64,000 bases of DNA from Novosphingobium acidiphilum DSM 19966 (GCF_000429005.1 NZ_AUBA01000011.1:1-64000), one strand, 5' to 3'; shown: positions 25,916 to 34,803, numbered from the stretch's first letter. The notes: a model not told the origin generated them from the letters alone. Numbers and translations are program-made.

Positions 25916-26301
25916 CAGATGGTCCAGTCCTCGATCACCAGTCCCGGCACATCGTCAAAATCCCGGCCATTGCGCGTGACCAAAACAAACCCCCGCTCCA
26001 GTGCCTGTACCCCGATCAGCCGGTCAAAGCTTTTCCGCCGCACGCCAATCGACCTGATCACGGCGCCGTAACGCCGGGCACAGGCTTCGTCGAAATCGGC
26101 AATTTCGACGTTTGCGACAAAGATATTGATCCGCTCTACATCGCCACGAGGGTCCTGCGACCACCGGCTGCCGACCATCAGTTCGCCCACACTGATCGCG
26201 GACACCCACAGCTTGCCGAAATTGGCGTCCATGCGCTGCGCCAGCACTTCGCTGCGTCCATTCAGGAAATCAATACAGGCATTGGTATCAAGCAGGTACA
26301 T
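25915..26301 (-). CDS. vapC: VapC-type PIN-domain ribonuclease toxin
   Basis: 128 residues. Acidic residues of the PIN site: Asp5 in LLDTNACIDFL, Glu40 in AISVGELMVG, Asp93 in SFDRLIG, and Asp114 in TRNGRDFDDVPGL. VapC toxins are Mg-dependent endoribonucleases, usually cutting initiator tRNA or rRNA. The sequence SFDRLIG is unusual against the common D-x-L-I-A-A. It starts one base into the vapB stop codon. A related type is the FitB/VapC group. Confidence 0.92.
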   Translation of the reverse strand: MYLLDTNACIDFLNGRSEVLAQRMDANFGKLWVSAISVGELMVGSRWSQDPRGDVERINIFVANVEIADFDEACARRYGAVIRSIGVRRKSFDRLIGVQALERGFVLVTRNGRDFDDVPGLVIEDWTI

Positions 26302-26573
26302 CAGGCCGCCGCCGAGTGATCGTCGGGACGCGGCCAGTCGTATTCGGCCTGTTCGGCGTCTTGTCGGCCCTCATCCATGAAGCCGGGCGACATGCTGCCG
26401 TAAAGGCGCATGAACACGTTCTTGGCATCGCGCTTTTTCCAGATGCTGATGCTGTCCGGGCTGTGCGCGACGATCACCATATCCTCGCCCGCTTCAATCC
26501 CGAGCGCTTTTGGCAGTCGGAAGGCAACAGAATTGCCCGACTTGAAGCTTTTGACCGTATATTCCTTGGCCAT
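26301..26573 (-). CDS. vapB: VapB-type antitoxin with AbrB/MazE fold
   Basis: 90 residues. N-terminal swapped-hairpin DNA-binding domain EYTVKSFKSGNSVAFRLPKA, then a flexible C-terminal part (FMRLYGSMSPGFMDEGRQ and acidic/aromatic residues) that would wrap the toxin. The ATG at 26573 lies 11 nt after the distal half of an inverted-repeat operator with AGGAG between. The frame is open further upstream, but that part crosses the operator and the next gene. The VapBC complex is expected to repress its own promoter. Confidence 0.9.
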   Translation of the reverse strand: MAKEYTVKSFKSGNSVAFRLPKALGIEAGEDMVIVAHSPDSISIWKKRDAKNVFMRLYGSMSPGFMDEGRQDAEQAEYDWPRPDDHSAAA

Positions 26574-26583
26574 GGCAGACTCC

Positions 26584-26606
26584 TGTATATCCGGACAGTA
26601 TATACA
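26584..26606. promoter_or_regulatory. vapBC operator
   Basis: Perfect inverted repeat TGTATAT-N9-ATATACA immediately upstream of vapB. It covers the -10 element, as is typical for sites bound by AbrB-type antitoxins with their toxin. Confidence 0.75.
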
Positions 26607-26625
26607 AAAACGCGCAATCTGTCGA
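26597..26625 (-). promoter_or_regulatory. vapB promoter
   Basis: On the minus strand TCGACA (26620-26625) and TATACT (26597-26602) are separated by 17 nt, close to TTGACA/TATAAT. The -10 lies inside the operator. The promoter occupies the 53-nt gap after the serine hydrolase gene. Confidence 0.65.
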
Positions 26626-26626
26626 G

Positions 26627-28150
26627 TCAGGGCGCCGGCACAAAACCAAACCGCAGAGCCTGCAAAGTGATCGGACGCGTCGGCGCCAGCAGCACTGCGC
26701 CCTCGATCGTGCCATGCGCGCAGGTCCAGGTGAAAGTGCCTGACATCGCATGGTCGGGGTTGATCGGGGCATCGGTCGCACAAGGACCCGCGCTGGCTCT
26801 GGTTTCGGCCAGCACTTTGCCCCATTGCGCATCGCTGCGGTCCATCGCGAAATTGACCGCGACTTTGCCCGCCAGCGGCGCGACGCTGCCTTTCGCCCAG
26901 ACTTCGCGCGCAGAGGCATAGAACGCTGCCAGATCAGGCGAAATGACCGGCACCGGGCGCTTGAGCAGGCCCTGGTGCAGCATCAGCACCGCGCTGTCCC
27001 ACACGGGCGCGTTCGGCCCGGCATAAGACTTGTTGGTCAAGGCGAACAGGGCAACGCCGAATTCCGGCAGCAGCAGCACGTGGCTACCATATCCGGGATA
27101 GCCGCCGCCGTGGTTGAGCGTCAGGCCCAGTTCGCAATCCTGCACCACGCGCCAGCCCATGCCATAGGCCAGCGCCCCGGGGCAGGCCGTGGCGCCACTG
27201 GCGCCATAGCGATGGAACACCGACTGGAAATTGAGCCCCTGTGCAATCTGCCGCACAGTACCGCGCCGTACCGGGCCGGTATCGGCCGCATCGCGCGGCG
27301 GCCAGGCTGAAACCAGAAACGCCAGCCATTTGCCATAATCGCGCGCGCTGACCGACAAACCGCCCATGGAATTGAACGCGCCATCATCCATCGTCGGCTC
27401 TTCGGTCCAGCGCTCGTTTTCCCAGCGATAGCCCAGCGCGCGCCGGTCCTGTGGCAGGGCGTGCACATCATAGCCGCTGGCCGTCATACCCAAGGGCCCC
27501 AGCAGCGTGCTTTCGACATAAGCGCGATAGGGCGCGTGGGTCACATTGGCGATCACCCGGCCAAGGATGGCATAGCCCAGGTTGGCATATTCGTGACGCA
27601 TTTCCGGTGCACGGGCAAAGGGCACCCCCGCCGCGAGCAGGCGCGAGAACTGATCCTGCGGCAAGGTCGTCTGCCGGTCACCCCACGGATCGTCGGTAAC
27701 GAACCCGGCAACATGGTGCAGCAGATCGCGGATGGTGATGCGCGGCGAATCCGCCGTGGCATTGCCCCAGCCGCGCATTTCGGGAACGTACTTTTCCGCC
27801 GGATCATCAAGGTTCAGCAAACCCTTGTCGCGCAACGACAGGATCGACAGCGCCGTGAAGGCCTTGGTCATCGAGGCAATCCGAAACAGCGTGTCGGCAT
27901 CCACCGCGCGGCGCGAAACGGTGTCCTGCACACCCATGCCGCGAACATACACAAGATGGCCGTGATCGACCACGCCGAACACCATGCCCGGCACATGGTT
28001 GTCCGCCATCCAGCGGGCAAAGATCGCATCGATGGCGGGTTCGACGCTTTCCAGCGTAGCGGGCGGCGGGGTTTGGGCGGAGGCCGCCGCGGGTATTGCA
28101 ACCAGGCTGGCGGCGACAAGCACCGCGATGATCGATTGTGCGCGTTTCAA
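26627..28150 (-). CDS. periplasmic serine hydrolase, class C beta-lactamase fold
   Basis: 507 residues. Signal peptide 1-25 ending ASAQ. Catalytic S93-x-x-K96 in ASMTKAFTA, Tyr188 of the Y-x-N motif in HEYANLGY, and HGGGYPG in place of KTG. An extra C-terminal domain of about 130 residues follows the beta-lactamase-like core. Family members include D-aminopeptidases, esterases and penicillin-binding proteins, so antibiotic resistance should not be assumed. Inserted between rimM and vapB on the same strand. Confidence 0.85.
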   Translation of the reverse strand: MKRAQSIIAVLVAASLVAIPAAASAQTPPPATLESVEPAIDAIFARWMADNHVPGMVFGVVDHGHLVYVRGMGVQDTVSRRAVDADTLFRIASMTKAFTALSILSLRDKGLLNLDDPAEKYVPEMRGWGNATADSPRITIRDLLHHVAGFVTDDPWGDRQTTLPQDQFSRLLAAGVPFARAPEMRHEYANLGYAILGRVIANVTHAPYRAYVESTLLGPLGMTASGYDVHALPQDRRALGYRWENERWTEEPTMDDGAFNSMGGLSVSARDYGKWLAFLVSAWPPRDAADTGPVRRGTVRQIAQGLNFQSVFHRYGASGATACPGALAYGMGWRVVQDCELGLTLNHGGGYPGYGSHVLLLPEFGVALFALTNKSYAGPNAPVWDSAVLMLHQGLLKRPVPVISPDLAAFYASAREVWAKGSVAPLAGKVAVNFAMDRSDAQWGKVLAETRASAGPCATDAPINPDHAMSGTFTWTCAHGTIEGAVLLAPTRPITLQALRFGFVPAP

Positions 28151-28181
28151 TGGACCTCTCCCCGTTCCATCCTCGTCCGCT

Positions 28182-28204
28182 CATCCTGAGCCCGTCGCAG
28201 GATG
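28182..28204. repeat. REP-like palindrome CATCCTG-N9-CAGGATG
   Basis: A 7-bp perfect inverted repeat around AGCCCGTCG. It resembles the element with consensus CATCCTGAGC-TTGTCGAAGGATG that is common between genes in alphaproteobacteria. It lies in the 207-nt gap between the serine hydrolase and rimM. Confidence 0.5.
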
Positions 28205-28357
28205 CGCGTCAACGCCCGCCCACGACGCGGCTGGCCACCAGGGCTACATAATATCCCGCGTGCATCGCCAAGCGCCACACGAACGGAGTGACAAGATTTT
28301 GAAAAATATTGTTTTTTAAGGAGAGAGGCGGAAATCACACCCTTGTTGGGTTCGGCC

Positions 28358-28861
28358 TCAGTCTTGTGCCCACGCGGCGACAATCACCAAATGCTCCGCT
28401 GTCCATTCGGGCACGGCTTCGGCGCGCATCGGCACCATGAAGCTTTTGCCATCGGGGCGTCGCAATTCCAGCACGTCGCCGGCGCCGAAATTGTCGACCG
28501 CAACGCATGTGCCCAGCGCCGTGCCATCATCCGACACCGCTGGCAGGCCGATCAGATCGGCATGATAATACTCGCCCTCGCCCAGTGGCGGCAGCGAGGC
28601 ACGCGGCACGGTCAACGCCGTGCCGCGCAACGCTTCGGCCGCATTGCGATCGGCGCATTGGGCAAAGCGAGCAATCGCGCCCCCTTTGCCATCCTCACGC
28701 AGCGCGGTCAGTGTCAGCTTGCCGGTATTGAACCCGCCCTCGCGATTGAGGTGGCGCTTCAGCGTCGCCACCCCTTCACTGAACAGTTTCAGCCGGACTT
28801 CACCGGCCACGCCATGCGCACCGGCAATGGCGGCAAGCGTAACCGGTTTGTCGTGCCCCAA
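28358..28861 (-). CDS. rimM: ribosome maturation factor RimM
   Basis: 167 residues. The N-terminal domain begins PVTLAAIAGAHGVAGEVRLK. The PRC-barrel half contains GEYYHADLIGLP (the Y-Y-x-x-D/E-L-I-G signature) and ends DGKSFMVPMRAEAVPEW. It binds S19 and assists maturation of the 30S head. It follows rpsP by 3 nt. The usual next gene, trmD, is displaced by about 2.8 kb. Confidence 0.94.
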   Translation of the reverse strand: MGHDKPVTLAAIAGAHGVAGEVRLKLFSEGVATLKRHLNREGGFNTGKLTLTALREDGKGGAIARFAQCADRNAAEALRGTALTVPRASLPPLGEGEYYHADLIGLPAVSDDGTALGTCVAVDNFGAGDVLELRRPDGKSFMVPMRAEAVPEWTAEHLVIVAAWAQD

Positions 28862-28864
28862 GAA

Positions 28865-29239
28865 TCAGGCTTCCGCAGGTTCAGCAGCAGCTTCAGCCGC
28901 TGCAGCAGCCTTGGCCGCCTTTTCTTCAGCGCGTTCCTTGGCCTTCTTGCCGGGGACACCGGCATTGGGGTTCAGCGTGACATTGCGTTCCTTGATGCCG
29001 GCCTTGTCGAGCAGGCGCGAAACACGGTCGGTCGGCTGCGCGCCGACGCCCAGCCAATAGCGCACGCGGCCTTCGACCAGACGCACGCGGTTTTCATCGT
29101 CCTTGGCCAGCAGCGGGTTGTAGGTGCCAACCTGTTCCAGATACTTGCCGTCGCGCGGGGCGCGGCTGTTGGAAACGACAACCTTGTAATACGGGCGCTT
29201 CTTGGAACCGCCGCGCGACAGACGCAGAGAAACAGACAT
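28865..29239 (-). CDS. rpsP: 30S ribosomal protein S16
   Basis: 124 residues. SVSLRLSRGGSKKRPYYKVV at the N-terminus and GTYNPLL and RVRYWLGVGAQPTD in the core are diagnostic. An Ala/Glu/Lys-rich tail of about 40 residues is the alphaproteobacterial extension. The ATG at 29239 is preferred over the adjacent TTG because GAAAGGG is then correctly spaced. Confidence 0.96.
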   Translation of the reverse strand: MSVSLRLSRGGSKKRPYYKVVVSNSRAPRDGKYLEQVGTYNPLLAKDDENRVRLVEGRVRYWLGVGAQPTDRVSRLLDKAGIKERNVTLNPNAGVPGKKAKERAEEKAAKAAAAAEAAAEPAEA

Positions 29240-29287
29240 CAATTACCCTTTCTTCAAATCTTCAAAATCAAAAAAAATCAAAATCAA

Positions 29288-30772
29288 TTACTTCCGCTTC
29301 AGCAAATCGCCCAGGTTCGATGGCATGTTGCCAAGACCGGGCAATTTTGCGCCGCCTCCGCCCATACCACCCAGGCCGCCAAGCCCGCCCGGCCCCATCT
29401 GCTGATCGAGCCCCGGCATCGCGGCACCCAGGCCGCCCTTGCCGAACATCGCGGCCAGGCCTTTCAGCCCGCCCATCTTGCGAATCTGTTTCATCGCGCG
29501 CGCCATTTCCTGGTGCATCTTGATGATCTTGTTCACGTCCTGCACTTGCGTGCCCGATCCCTTGGCAACACGGATCTTGCGCTTGGCGTTCAGCAGTTCG
29601 GGCTTGGCGCGTTCCTTGGGCGTCATCGAACCGATGATCGCATCCATGTGCACCAGCACTTTGTCGTCCATGCCCGAATTGGCCATGGCCGCCTTTGCCT
29701 TTTTCATGCCCGGCATCATGCCCGCCAGCGCGCCCAGCCCGCCCATGCGCTGCATCTGGCGCAACTGGGTGCGCAGATCGTTCATGTCGAACTCGCCCTT
29801 GGCCATGCGCTGGGCCATGCGATCGGCTTCTTCGGCATTGACCGCCGCAGCCGCCTTTTCGACGATCGAGACGATATCGCCCATGCCGAGAATGCGGCCG
29901 GCGACACGCTGCGGATCGAACGCCTCGATCGCGTCAAGCTTTTCCCCGGTACCGGCAAACTTGATCGGCTGGCCGGTAACGGCGCGCATCGACAGTGCCG
30001 CGCCGCCGCGTGCATCGCCGTCCATGCGGGTCAGCACGACCCCGGTCAGCGGCACTTGCCCGGCAAAGTTCTGCGCGACGTTGACCGCGTCCTGCCCGGT
30101 CAGCGAATCGACCACCAGCAGCGTTTCACGCGGGGTCGAAATGGCGCTGACGGCCTTCATTTCGTCCATCAGTGCCTGATCGACGTGAAGCCGCCCGGCG
30201 GTGTCGAGCATCAGCACATCGACCGCCTGCAAGCGCGCCGCATGCAGCGCACGGGTGGCAATTTCGACCGGCTGTTGCCCGGCAATGATCGGCAGCGTGG
30301 CCACGCCAACCTGGGTGCCCAGCACGGCCAACTGTTCCTGTGCCGCTGGACGATTGACGTCGAGCGACGCCATCAGGACCTTTTTGCCCTGCTTGTCTTT
30401 CAACAGCTTGGCAATCTTGGCGGTGCTGGTGGTCTTGCCCGAGCCCTGCAGGCCGACCATCATGATCACCACCGGCGGGGTTGCGGCCAGATCGAGTTCG
30501 GCGGTGCCGCCGCCCAGCATGTCGGTCAGCGCATCATGGACAATCTTGACCACTTGCTGACCAGGGGTGACCGAGCGCAAGACCTGCTGGCCGATGGCGG
30601 TTTCGGTTACCCCGTCGACAAAGCGGCGTACCACCGGCAGCGCGACATCGGCTTCGAGCAGCGCGATGCGCACTTCGCGCATGGCGGCGCGCACATCCTC
30701 TTCGGAAAGCGCGCCACGCCCGCGCAAACGGTCGAATACGCCGCTCAGCCGGTCTGACAGACTATCGAACAA
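29288..30772 (-). CDS. ffh: signal recognition particle protein Ffh (SRP54)
   Basis: 494 residues. N-domain helices 1-90, GTPase domain with GLQGSGKTT at 107-115, DTAGR, TRMDGDARGG and the ALLEADVALP boundary. The M-domain from about 330 is rich in methionine (MQRMGGLGALAGMMPGMKK) for signal-sequence binding. A long Gly/Met/Leu tail ends it. It delivers nascent membrane proteins to FtsY (34.8 kb). First gene of ffh-rpsP-rimM. Confidence 0.97.
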   Translation of the reverse strand: MFDSLSDRLSGVFDRLRGRGALSEEDVRAAMREVRIALLEADVALPVVRRFVDGVTETAIGQQVLRSVTPGQQVVKIVHDALTDMLGGGTAELDLAATPPVVIMMVGLQGSGKTTSTAKIAKLLKDKQGKKVLMASLDVNRPAAQEQLAVLGTQVGVATLPIIAGQQPVEIATRALHAARLQAVDVLMLDTAGRLHVDQALMDEMKAVSAISTPRETLLVVDSLTGQDAVNVAQNFAGQVPLTGVVLTRMDGDARGGAALSMRAVTGQPIKFAGTGEKLDAIEAFDPQRVAGRILGMGDIVSIVEKAAAAVNAEEADRMAQRMAKGEFDMNDLRTQLRQMQRMGGLGALAGMMPGMKKAKAAMANSGMDDKVLVHMDAIIGSMTPKERAKPELLNAKRKIRVAKGSGTQVQDVNKIIKMHQEMARAMKQIRKMGGLKGLAAMFGKGGLGAAMPGLDQQMGPGGLGGLGGMGGGGAKLPGLGNMPSNLGDLLKRK

Positions 30773-31070
30773 TCCGCGCCACTCCTGATCTTCTTGCGTC
30801 CTTTGCCGCGAAACGCCAAAAACGCCGGTGGGCGAAACCTCGCCGACCAGCGTCGTGCATTTCCGCTGTAAAAGCCGAAAGCGAATCTGTTGAATCGACC
30901 GGAAATGGCCGCTTCACGCGTGCCGCATAGGCCCAGGGCACCGATTTGGCAAGCCTGACCCGCACGGCCGCGCGCGACAAGGCCGCGGTAGCGGCGCTTT
31001 AACCGTAATTTCAACAAGGACGTTTAAACATTGCGCGTATCTCGAAGTCGGGAGGTGCGCAGCGATCGCC
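30773..31070. other. divergent intergenic region ffh / GGDEF-EAL gene
   Basis: 298 nt with no credible gene. It must hold promoters for ffh (minus) and the cyclic-di-GMP gene (plus). Only a near match to a CtrA site (TTAA-N7-TTCA at 30999-31013) was seen. Confidence 0.4.
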
Positions 31071-32750
31071 ATGTCAGGCCAGGACTATCAGCAACGGCAG
31101 ACGGGTCGCCACGCGCCCGACCGATCCGGTGCGATCGTTCCCGGGATCGACCGCACCGAACGCGACTTCGTCGCCCTGGGCATCATTCTGGCGGCAATCA
31201 TCCTGTTCGTCGGCACCGGATCATCGGTATTGACCCGGCTGGTGCGGCATTACCTTTTTGGTGAAAACAGCGTTGACGCGCTGCTGGCCAATGCCCTGCT
31301 GCTCAACATCGCGCTGATCATCTTTGGCTGGCGACGCTATGTCGACCTGACACGCGAAGTCGCCGCCCGGCGCGAAGCAGAACAGGCGGCCCTGCGCCTT
31401 GCCGATACCGACCCGCTGACCGGATTGCTCAACCGCCGCAGTTTCGACGCCGTGCTGAACGCGATGGCCGCAGCGACTGCGGGCAAAGGCGGCAGCCTGG
31501 CGCTGTTGCTGATCGATCTCGACCGGTTCAAACTGGCCAATGACGCCCACGGCCATCATGTCGGCGATGCCGTGCTGGTCGAGGCGGCGCGGCGCACGCG
31601 CGCCATGCTGCCGACCGACGCAGCGCTGGCCCGGCTGGGTGGGGATGAATTTGCCGCGCTGGTGCCGTTTCGCAGTGGCGTCGACAGCGCGGACCTGACC
31701 GGACGGCTTGGCGCGGGTATCGGCGATGCGATCGCCTTGCCGATCCATTGCGACGGACACACCGTGGTGGTCAGTGCCTCGATCGGCATGGCGTGCGCCG
31801 ATATCGGCCCGAACCAGCCGATCGCCGATACCGCCGCGCTGCTGATGCATCAGGCCGACGTTGCCATGTACCAGGCCAAGAAGGGCGGCCGCAGCCAGCA
31901 ATGCTGGTTCAGCCCTGACATCGAACACACCATGCTGGCGCGCAGCCGGCTGGAACAGGCGATCCGCGTCGGGCTGCAAAATGGCGAATTCCGTCCTTTT
32001 TACGAAAAGCAGGTCGATCTCGCCAGCGGGGCGATCACCGGGCTGGAAATGCTGGCGCGATGGCATTCGCCCGAAAACGGTATCGTCGGCCCCGACGTGT
32101 TCGTCCCGGTTGCCGAAGATATGGGTGTGATGCCCGACCTGTCCGAGGCGCTGATCCGCCAGGCGCTGGCCGACGCGCGTGAATGGGCCCCGCACCTGAC
32201 GCTGGCGATCAACATTTCGCCGGTGCAGTTGCGCGATCCGTGGTTTGCGCAACGCCTGCTCAAATTGCTGGTCGAGGCACGGGTTCCGCCGCACCGGCTG
32301 GATATCGAAATCACCGAAGACTGCCTGGCGGACAATCTGCCGATGGTGCGTTCGCTGGTCACGTCGCTGCGCAATCAGGGTGTGCGCATCAGCCTGGATG
32401 ATTTCGGCCATTGCGCATCAAGCCTGGCCCATTTGCGCACCCTGCCGTTCGACCGGATCAAGATCGATCGCAATTTCATCGCGGGCCTTGGCCACAGCCG
32501 CGACAGTTCGGCGGTGGTCGAAGCGATCAGTTCGCTGGGCCAGGGCATGGATTTGCCGATCACCGCCGAAGGCATCGAGAATGAGGCGATCCTGGCCGAG
32601 CTGCGCCGGCTGGGCCCGTTTCTGGGCCAGGGCTATATCTATGGCCGGCCGCTGAGCGCCGAAGATTTGCGCAGTGAACTGGCAGGACAAGGCCTGCTTG
32701 CCGAAAATACGACCGACATTTTCCGCGACAAGGATGCTCGCTCTGCCTGA
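31071..32750 (+). CDS. membrane-bound GGDEF-EAL cyclic-di-GMP enzyme
   Basis: 559 residues. Two membrane helices (about 33-53 and 70-86), then a GGDEF domain with intact GGDEF at 190-194 and an EAL domain with E326-M-L, NISPVQL, LDIEITE, LDDFG and AEGIEN all present. Both active sites look complete, so it may make and break c-di-GMP. The product-inhibition RxxD site upstream of GGDEF is missing. No sensory domain beyond the short membrane part. c-di-GMP would be expected to affect motility and exopolysaccharide. Confidence 0.92.
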   Translation: MSGQDYQQRQTGRHAPDRSGAIVPGIDRTERDFVALGIILAAIILFVGTGSSVLTRLVRHYLFGENSVDALLANALLLNIALIIFGWRRYVDLTREVAARREAEQAALRLADTDPLTGLLNRRSFDAVLNAMAAATAGKGGSLALLLIDLDRFKLANDAHGHHVGDAVLVEAARRTRAMLPTDAALARLGGDEFAALVPFRSGVDSADLTGRLGAGIGDAIALPIHCDGHTVVVSASIGMACADIGPNQPIADTAALLMHQADVAMYQAKKGGRSQQCWFSPDIEHTMLARSRLEQAIRVGLQNGEFRPFYEKQVDLASGAITGLEMLARWHSPENGIVGPDVFVPVAEDMGVMPDLSEALIRQALADAREWAPHLTLAINISPVQLRDPWFAQRLLKLLVEARVPPHRLDIEITEDCLADNLPMVRSLVTSLRNQGVRISLDDFGHCASSLAHLRTLPFDRIKIDRNFIAGLGHSRDSSAVVEAISSLGQGMDLPITAEGIENEAILAELRRLGPFLGQGYIYGRPLSAEDLRSELAGQGLLAENTTDIFRDKDARSA

Positions 32751-32797
32751 TGCGGGCGATTTGGCAAATCCCGCCCTTTCCTCTAGTACGCGGCGCG

Positions 32798-33619
32798 ATG
32801 CGTATTCCGTTCCGCAAGATGCATGGCCTGGGCAACGACTTTGTCGTGATCGACGCGCGCGGCCGCGCTTTGCCGCTCAGCGCGCGGCGCGCCGCCGCCC
32901 TGGCCAACCGCACCACGGGCATCGGCTGCGACCAAGTGATCGTGCTCGAACCCGGCGTTGACGCCGATGTCCGCATGCGCATCTTCAATCCCGATGGCGG
33001 CGAAGTTGAAGCCTGCGGCAATGCCAGCCGCGCGGTCGGGCTGCTGCTGGGCAACGAACACGGCGGCGAAACGCGCATCGAAACTTTGGGCGGCACGATT
33101 GTCGCGCGCACCGGGTCCGACGGGATCAGCGTGGCCATGGGCCGCCCCCGGTTTGATTGGGACGCGGTGCCTTTGGCCTATGCGATGGACACGCTGGCGA
33201 TGCCCGTCGGATGGGAAGACCTTGAACACCCGGTTGCGGTCAATGTCGGCAATCCGCATGTGGTGTTCTTTGTGCCCGATGCCGCCGCGATCGATCTGGC
33301 GCGGCTGGGTCCGCTGATCGAGCATGATCCGCTGTTTCCCCAACGCATCAATGTCAACGTTGCCACCATCACCGGCCCCGCGACGATCAGCCTGCGGGTG
33401 TGGGAACGCGGCGCCGGGCTGACCCGCGCCTGCGGCACCGGGGCCTGCGCCACCGCGATCGCGGCGATGCGGCGGCGGCTGACCGGGCGACGGGTGGTGG
33501 TCACGTTGCCGGGCGGCCCGCTGACGATCGAATGGGATGCGTCCGACACGATCGTCATGACCGGGCCTGCCACCACCAGCTTTGACGGCACCTTCGACGA
33601 AGACGATTACCCGGCATGA
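32798..33619 (+). CDS. dapF: diaminopimelate epimerase
   Basis: 273 residues from the ATG at 32798 (MRIPFRKMHGLGNDF is the conserved N-terminus; earlier in-frame codons are rejected). The two catalytic cysteines are Cys73 in EACGNASR and Cys212 in RACGTGACATA. It interconverts LL- and meso-diaminopimelate for peptidoglycan and lysine. Its stop overlaps the next gene, mtaB. Confidence 0.96.
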   Translation: MRIPFRKMHGLGNDFVVIDARGRALPLSARRAAALANRTTGIGCDQVIVLEPGVDADVRMRIFNPDGGEVEACGNASRAVGLLLGNEHGGETRIETLGGTIVARTGSDGISVAMGRPRFDWDAVPLAYAMDTLAMPVGWEDLEHPVAVNVGNPHVVFFVPDAAAIDLARLGPLIEHDPLFPQRINVNVATITGPATISLRVWERGAGLTRACGTGACATAIAAMRRRLTGRRVVVTLPGGPLTIEWDASDTIVMTGPATTSFDGTFDEDDYPA

Positions 33620-34803
33620 GCATGCCCGACACGGTGATCACGCTGGGCTGCCGGCTCAACTTGGCGGAAAGCGAAACGATCCGCACGATGCTGGCGGCCG
33701 CTCCCGGCCCGACCGTGGTGGTCAACACGTGCGCGGTAACCGCCGAAGCCGTGCGCCAGTCGCGCCGCGCCGTGCGCCGGTTGCGCCGCGATCATCCCGA
33801 TGCCCGGCTGGTGGTGACCGGCTGTGCCGCAACGATCGCACCCGACGATTTCTCCGCCATGGCCGAAGTCGATGCGGTCGTTGCCAATCCGGCCAAACTG
33901 GCTCCGCAAAGCTGGCACGCGCCCGCGATGGCGATTGCCCCGCAGGCGCACCACACCCGCGCCTTTGTGCCGGTACAGACCGGTTGCGATCATGCCTGCA
34001 CCTTTTGCATTATCCCCGCCGGACGCGGCGCCAGCCTGTCCAGCCCGGTCGATGATGTCGTGCGCCGCATCGCGGCGCATCTGGCGCATGGCGTGAACGA
34101 GGTCGTGCTGACCGGGGTCGATGTCACGGGGTGGGGCGCGGATCTGCCCGACCGCCCCCGGCTTGGCGATCTGGTCGCTGCGATCCTGAAGGCGTTTCCC
34201 GCACTGCCCCGCTTGCGCCTGTCTTCGCTTGACGGGGTTGAAATCGATCCCGCGCTGTTCGAAATCCTGACCGGAGAGGCGCGGGTCATGCCGCATCTGC
34301 ACCTGTCGCTGCAATCGGGTGACGACATGATCCTGAAACGGATGAAGCGCCGCCACAGCCGCGCGCAGGCGATCGATCTGGTCGAACGCCTGCTGGCGCG
34401 CCGGCCGGATATCGCCTTTGGCGCCGACCTGATTGCCGGCTTTCCGACCGAGACCGAGGCCATGCATGCCAACAACCTGAGCATCATTGCCGAATGCCGG
34501 ATCGTGCACGGCCATATCTTTCCCTATTCGCCGCGCCCCGGCACACCCGCCGCACGCATGCCGCAGGTCGATCCGGTGCTGGTGCGCGCACGCGCCGCGC
34601 ACCTGCGCGCCGCAGTGGCGGCACAGCGCGCCGCATGGTTGCAGACATTGCTGGCAAAGCCGCGCGTGGTGCTTGCCGAACGCGACGGCACCGGCCATTC
34701 GGGTGAATTCGCCCCCTATCGCCTGCCCGCAGGCACAGTCGCGGGCGGCCTGGTCACCGTGACGCCGACCCGGATCATCGAAGGACTTTTGTGTGAGCAG
34801 TGA
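33616..34803 (+). CDS. mtaB: MtaB-type tRNA t6A37 methylthiotransferase
   Basis: 395 residues, radical SAM. The first cluster is bound by Cys12, Cys39 and Cys70 (LGCRLN, NTCAVT, TGCAA), the radical SAM cluster by C124-x3-C128-x2-C131 in CDHACTFCIIP. A TRAM-like C-terminus follows. It is shorter than MiaB and matches the MtaB group, which converts t6A37 to ms2t6A37. The ATG overlaps dapF by 4 nt. Confidence 0.9.
   Translation: MSMPDTVITLGCRLNLAESETIRTMLAAAPGPTVVVNTCAVTAEAVRQSRRAVRRLRRDHPDARLVVTGCAATIAPDDFSAMAEVDAVVANPAKLAPQSWHAPAMAIAPQAHHTRAFVPVQTGCDHACTFCIIPAGRGASLSSPVDDVVRRIAAHLAHGVNEVVLTGVDVTGWGADLPDRPRLGDLVAAILKAFPALPRLRLSSLDGVEIDPALFEILTGEARVMPHLHLSLQSGDDMILKRMKRRHSRAQAIDLVERLLARRPDIAFGADLIAGFPTETEAMHANNLSIIAECRIVHGHIFPYSPRPGTPAARMPQVDPVLVRARAAHLRAAVAAQRAAWLQTLLAKPRVVLAERDGTGHSGEFAPYRLPAGTVAGGLVTVTPTRIIEGLLCEQ

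Noticed and set aside
26574..26825. N-terminal extension of vapB
   Set aside because: It would run through the operator, promoter and the end of the serine hydrolase gene; the ATG at 26573 gives the standard antitoxin N-terminus.
26627..28150. Antibiotic-resistance beta-lactamase
   Set aside because: The SxxK/YxN motifs fit many serine hydrolases; HGG replaces KTG and there is an extra C-terminal domain, so resistance is not supported.
30999..31013. CtrA-like site TTAA-N7-TTCA
   Set aside because: Only an approximate match, and single sites of this kind are frequent by chance.
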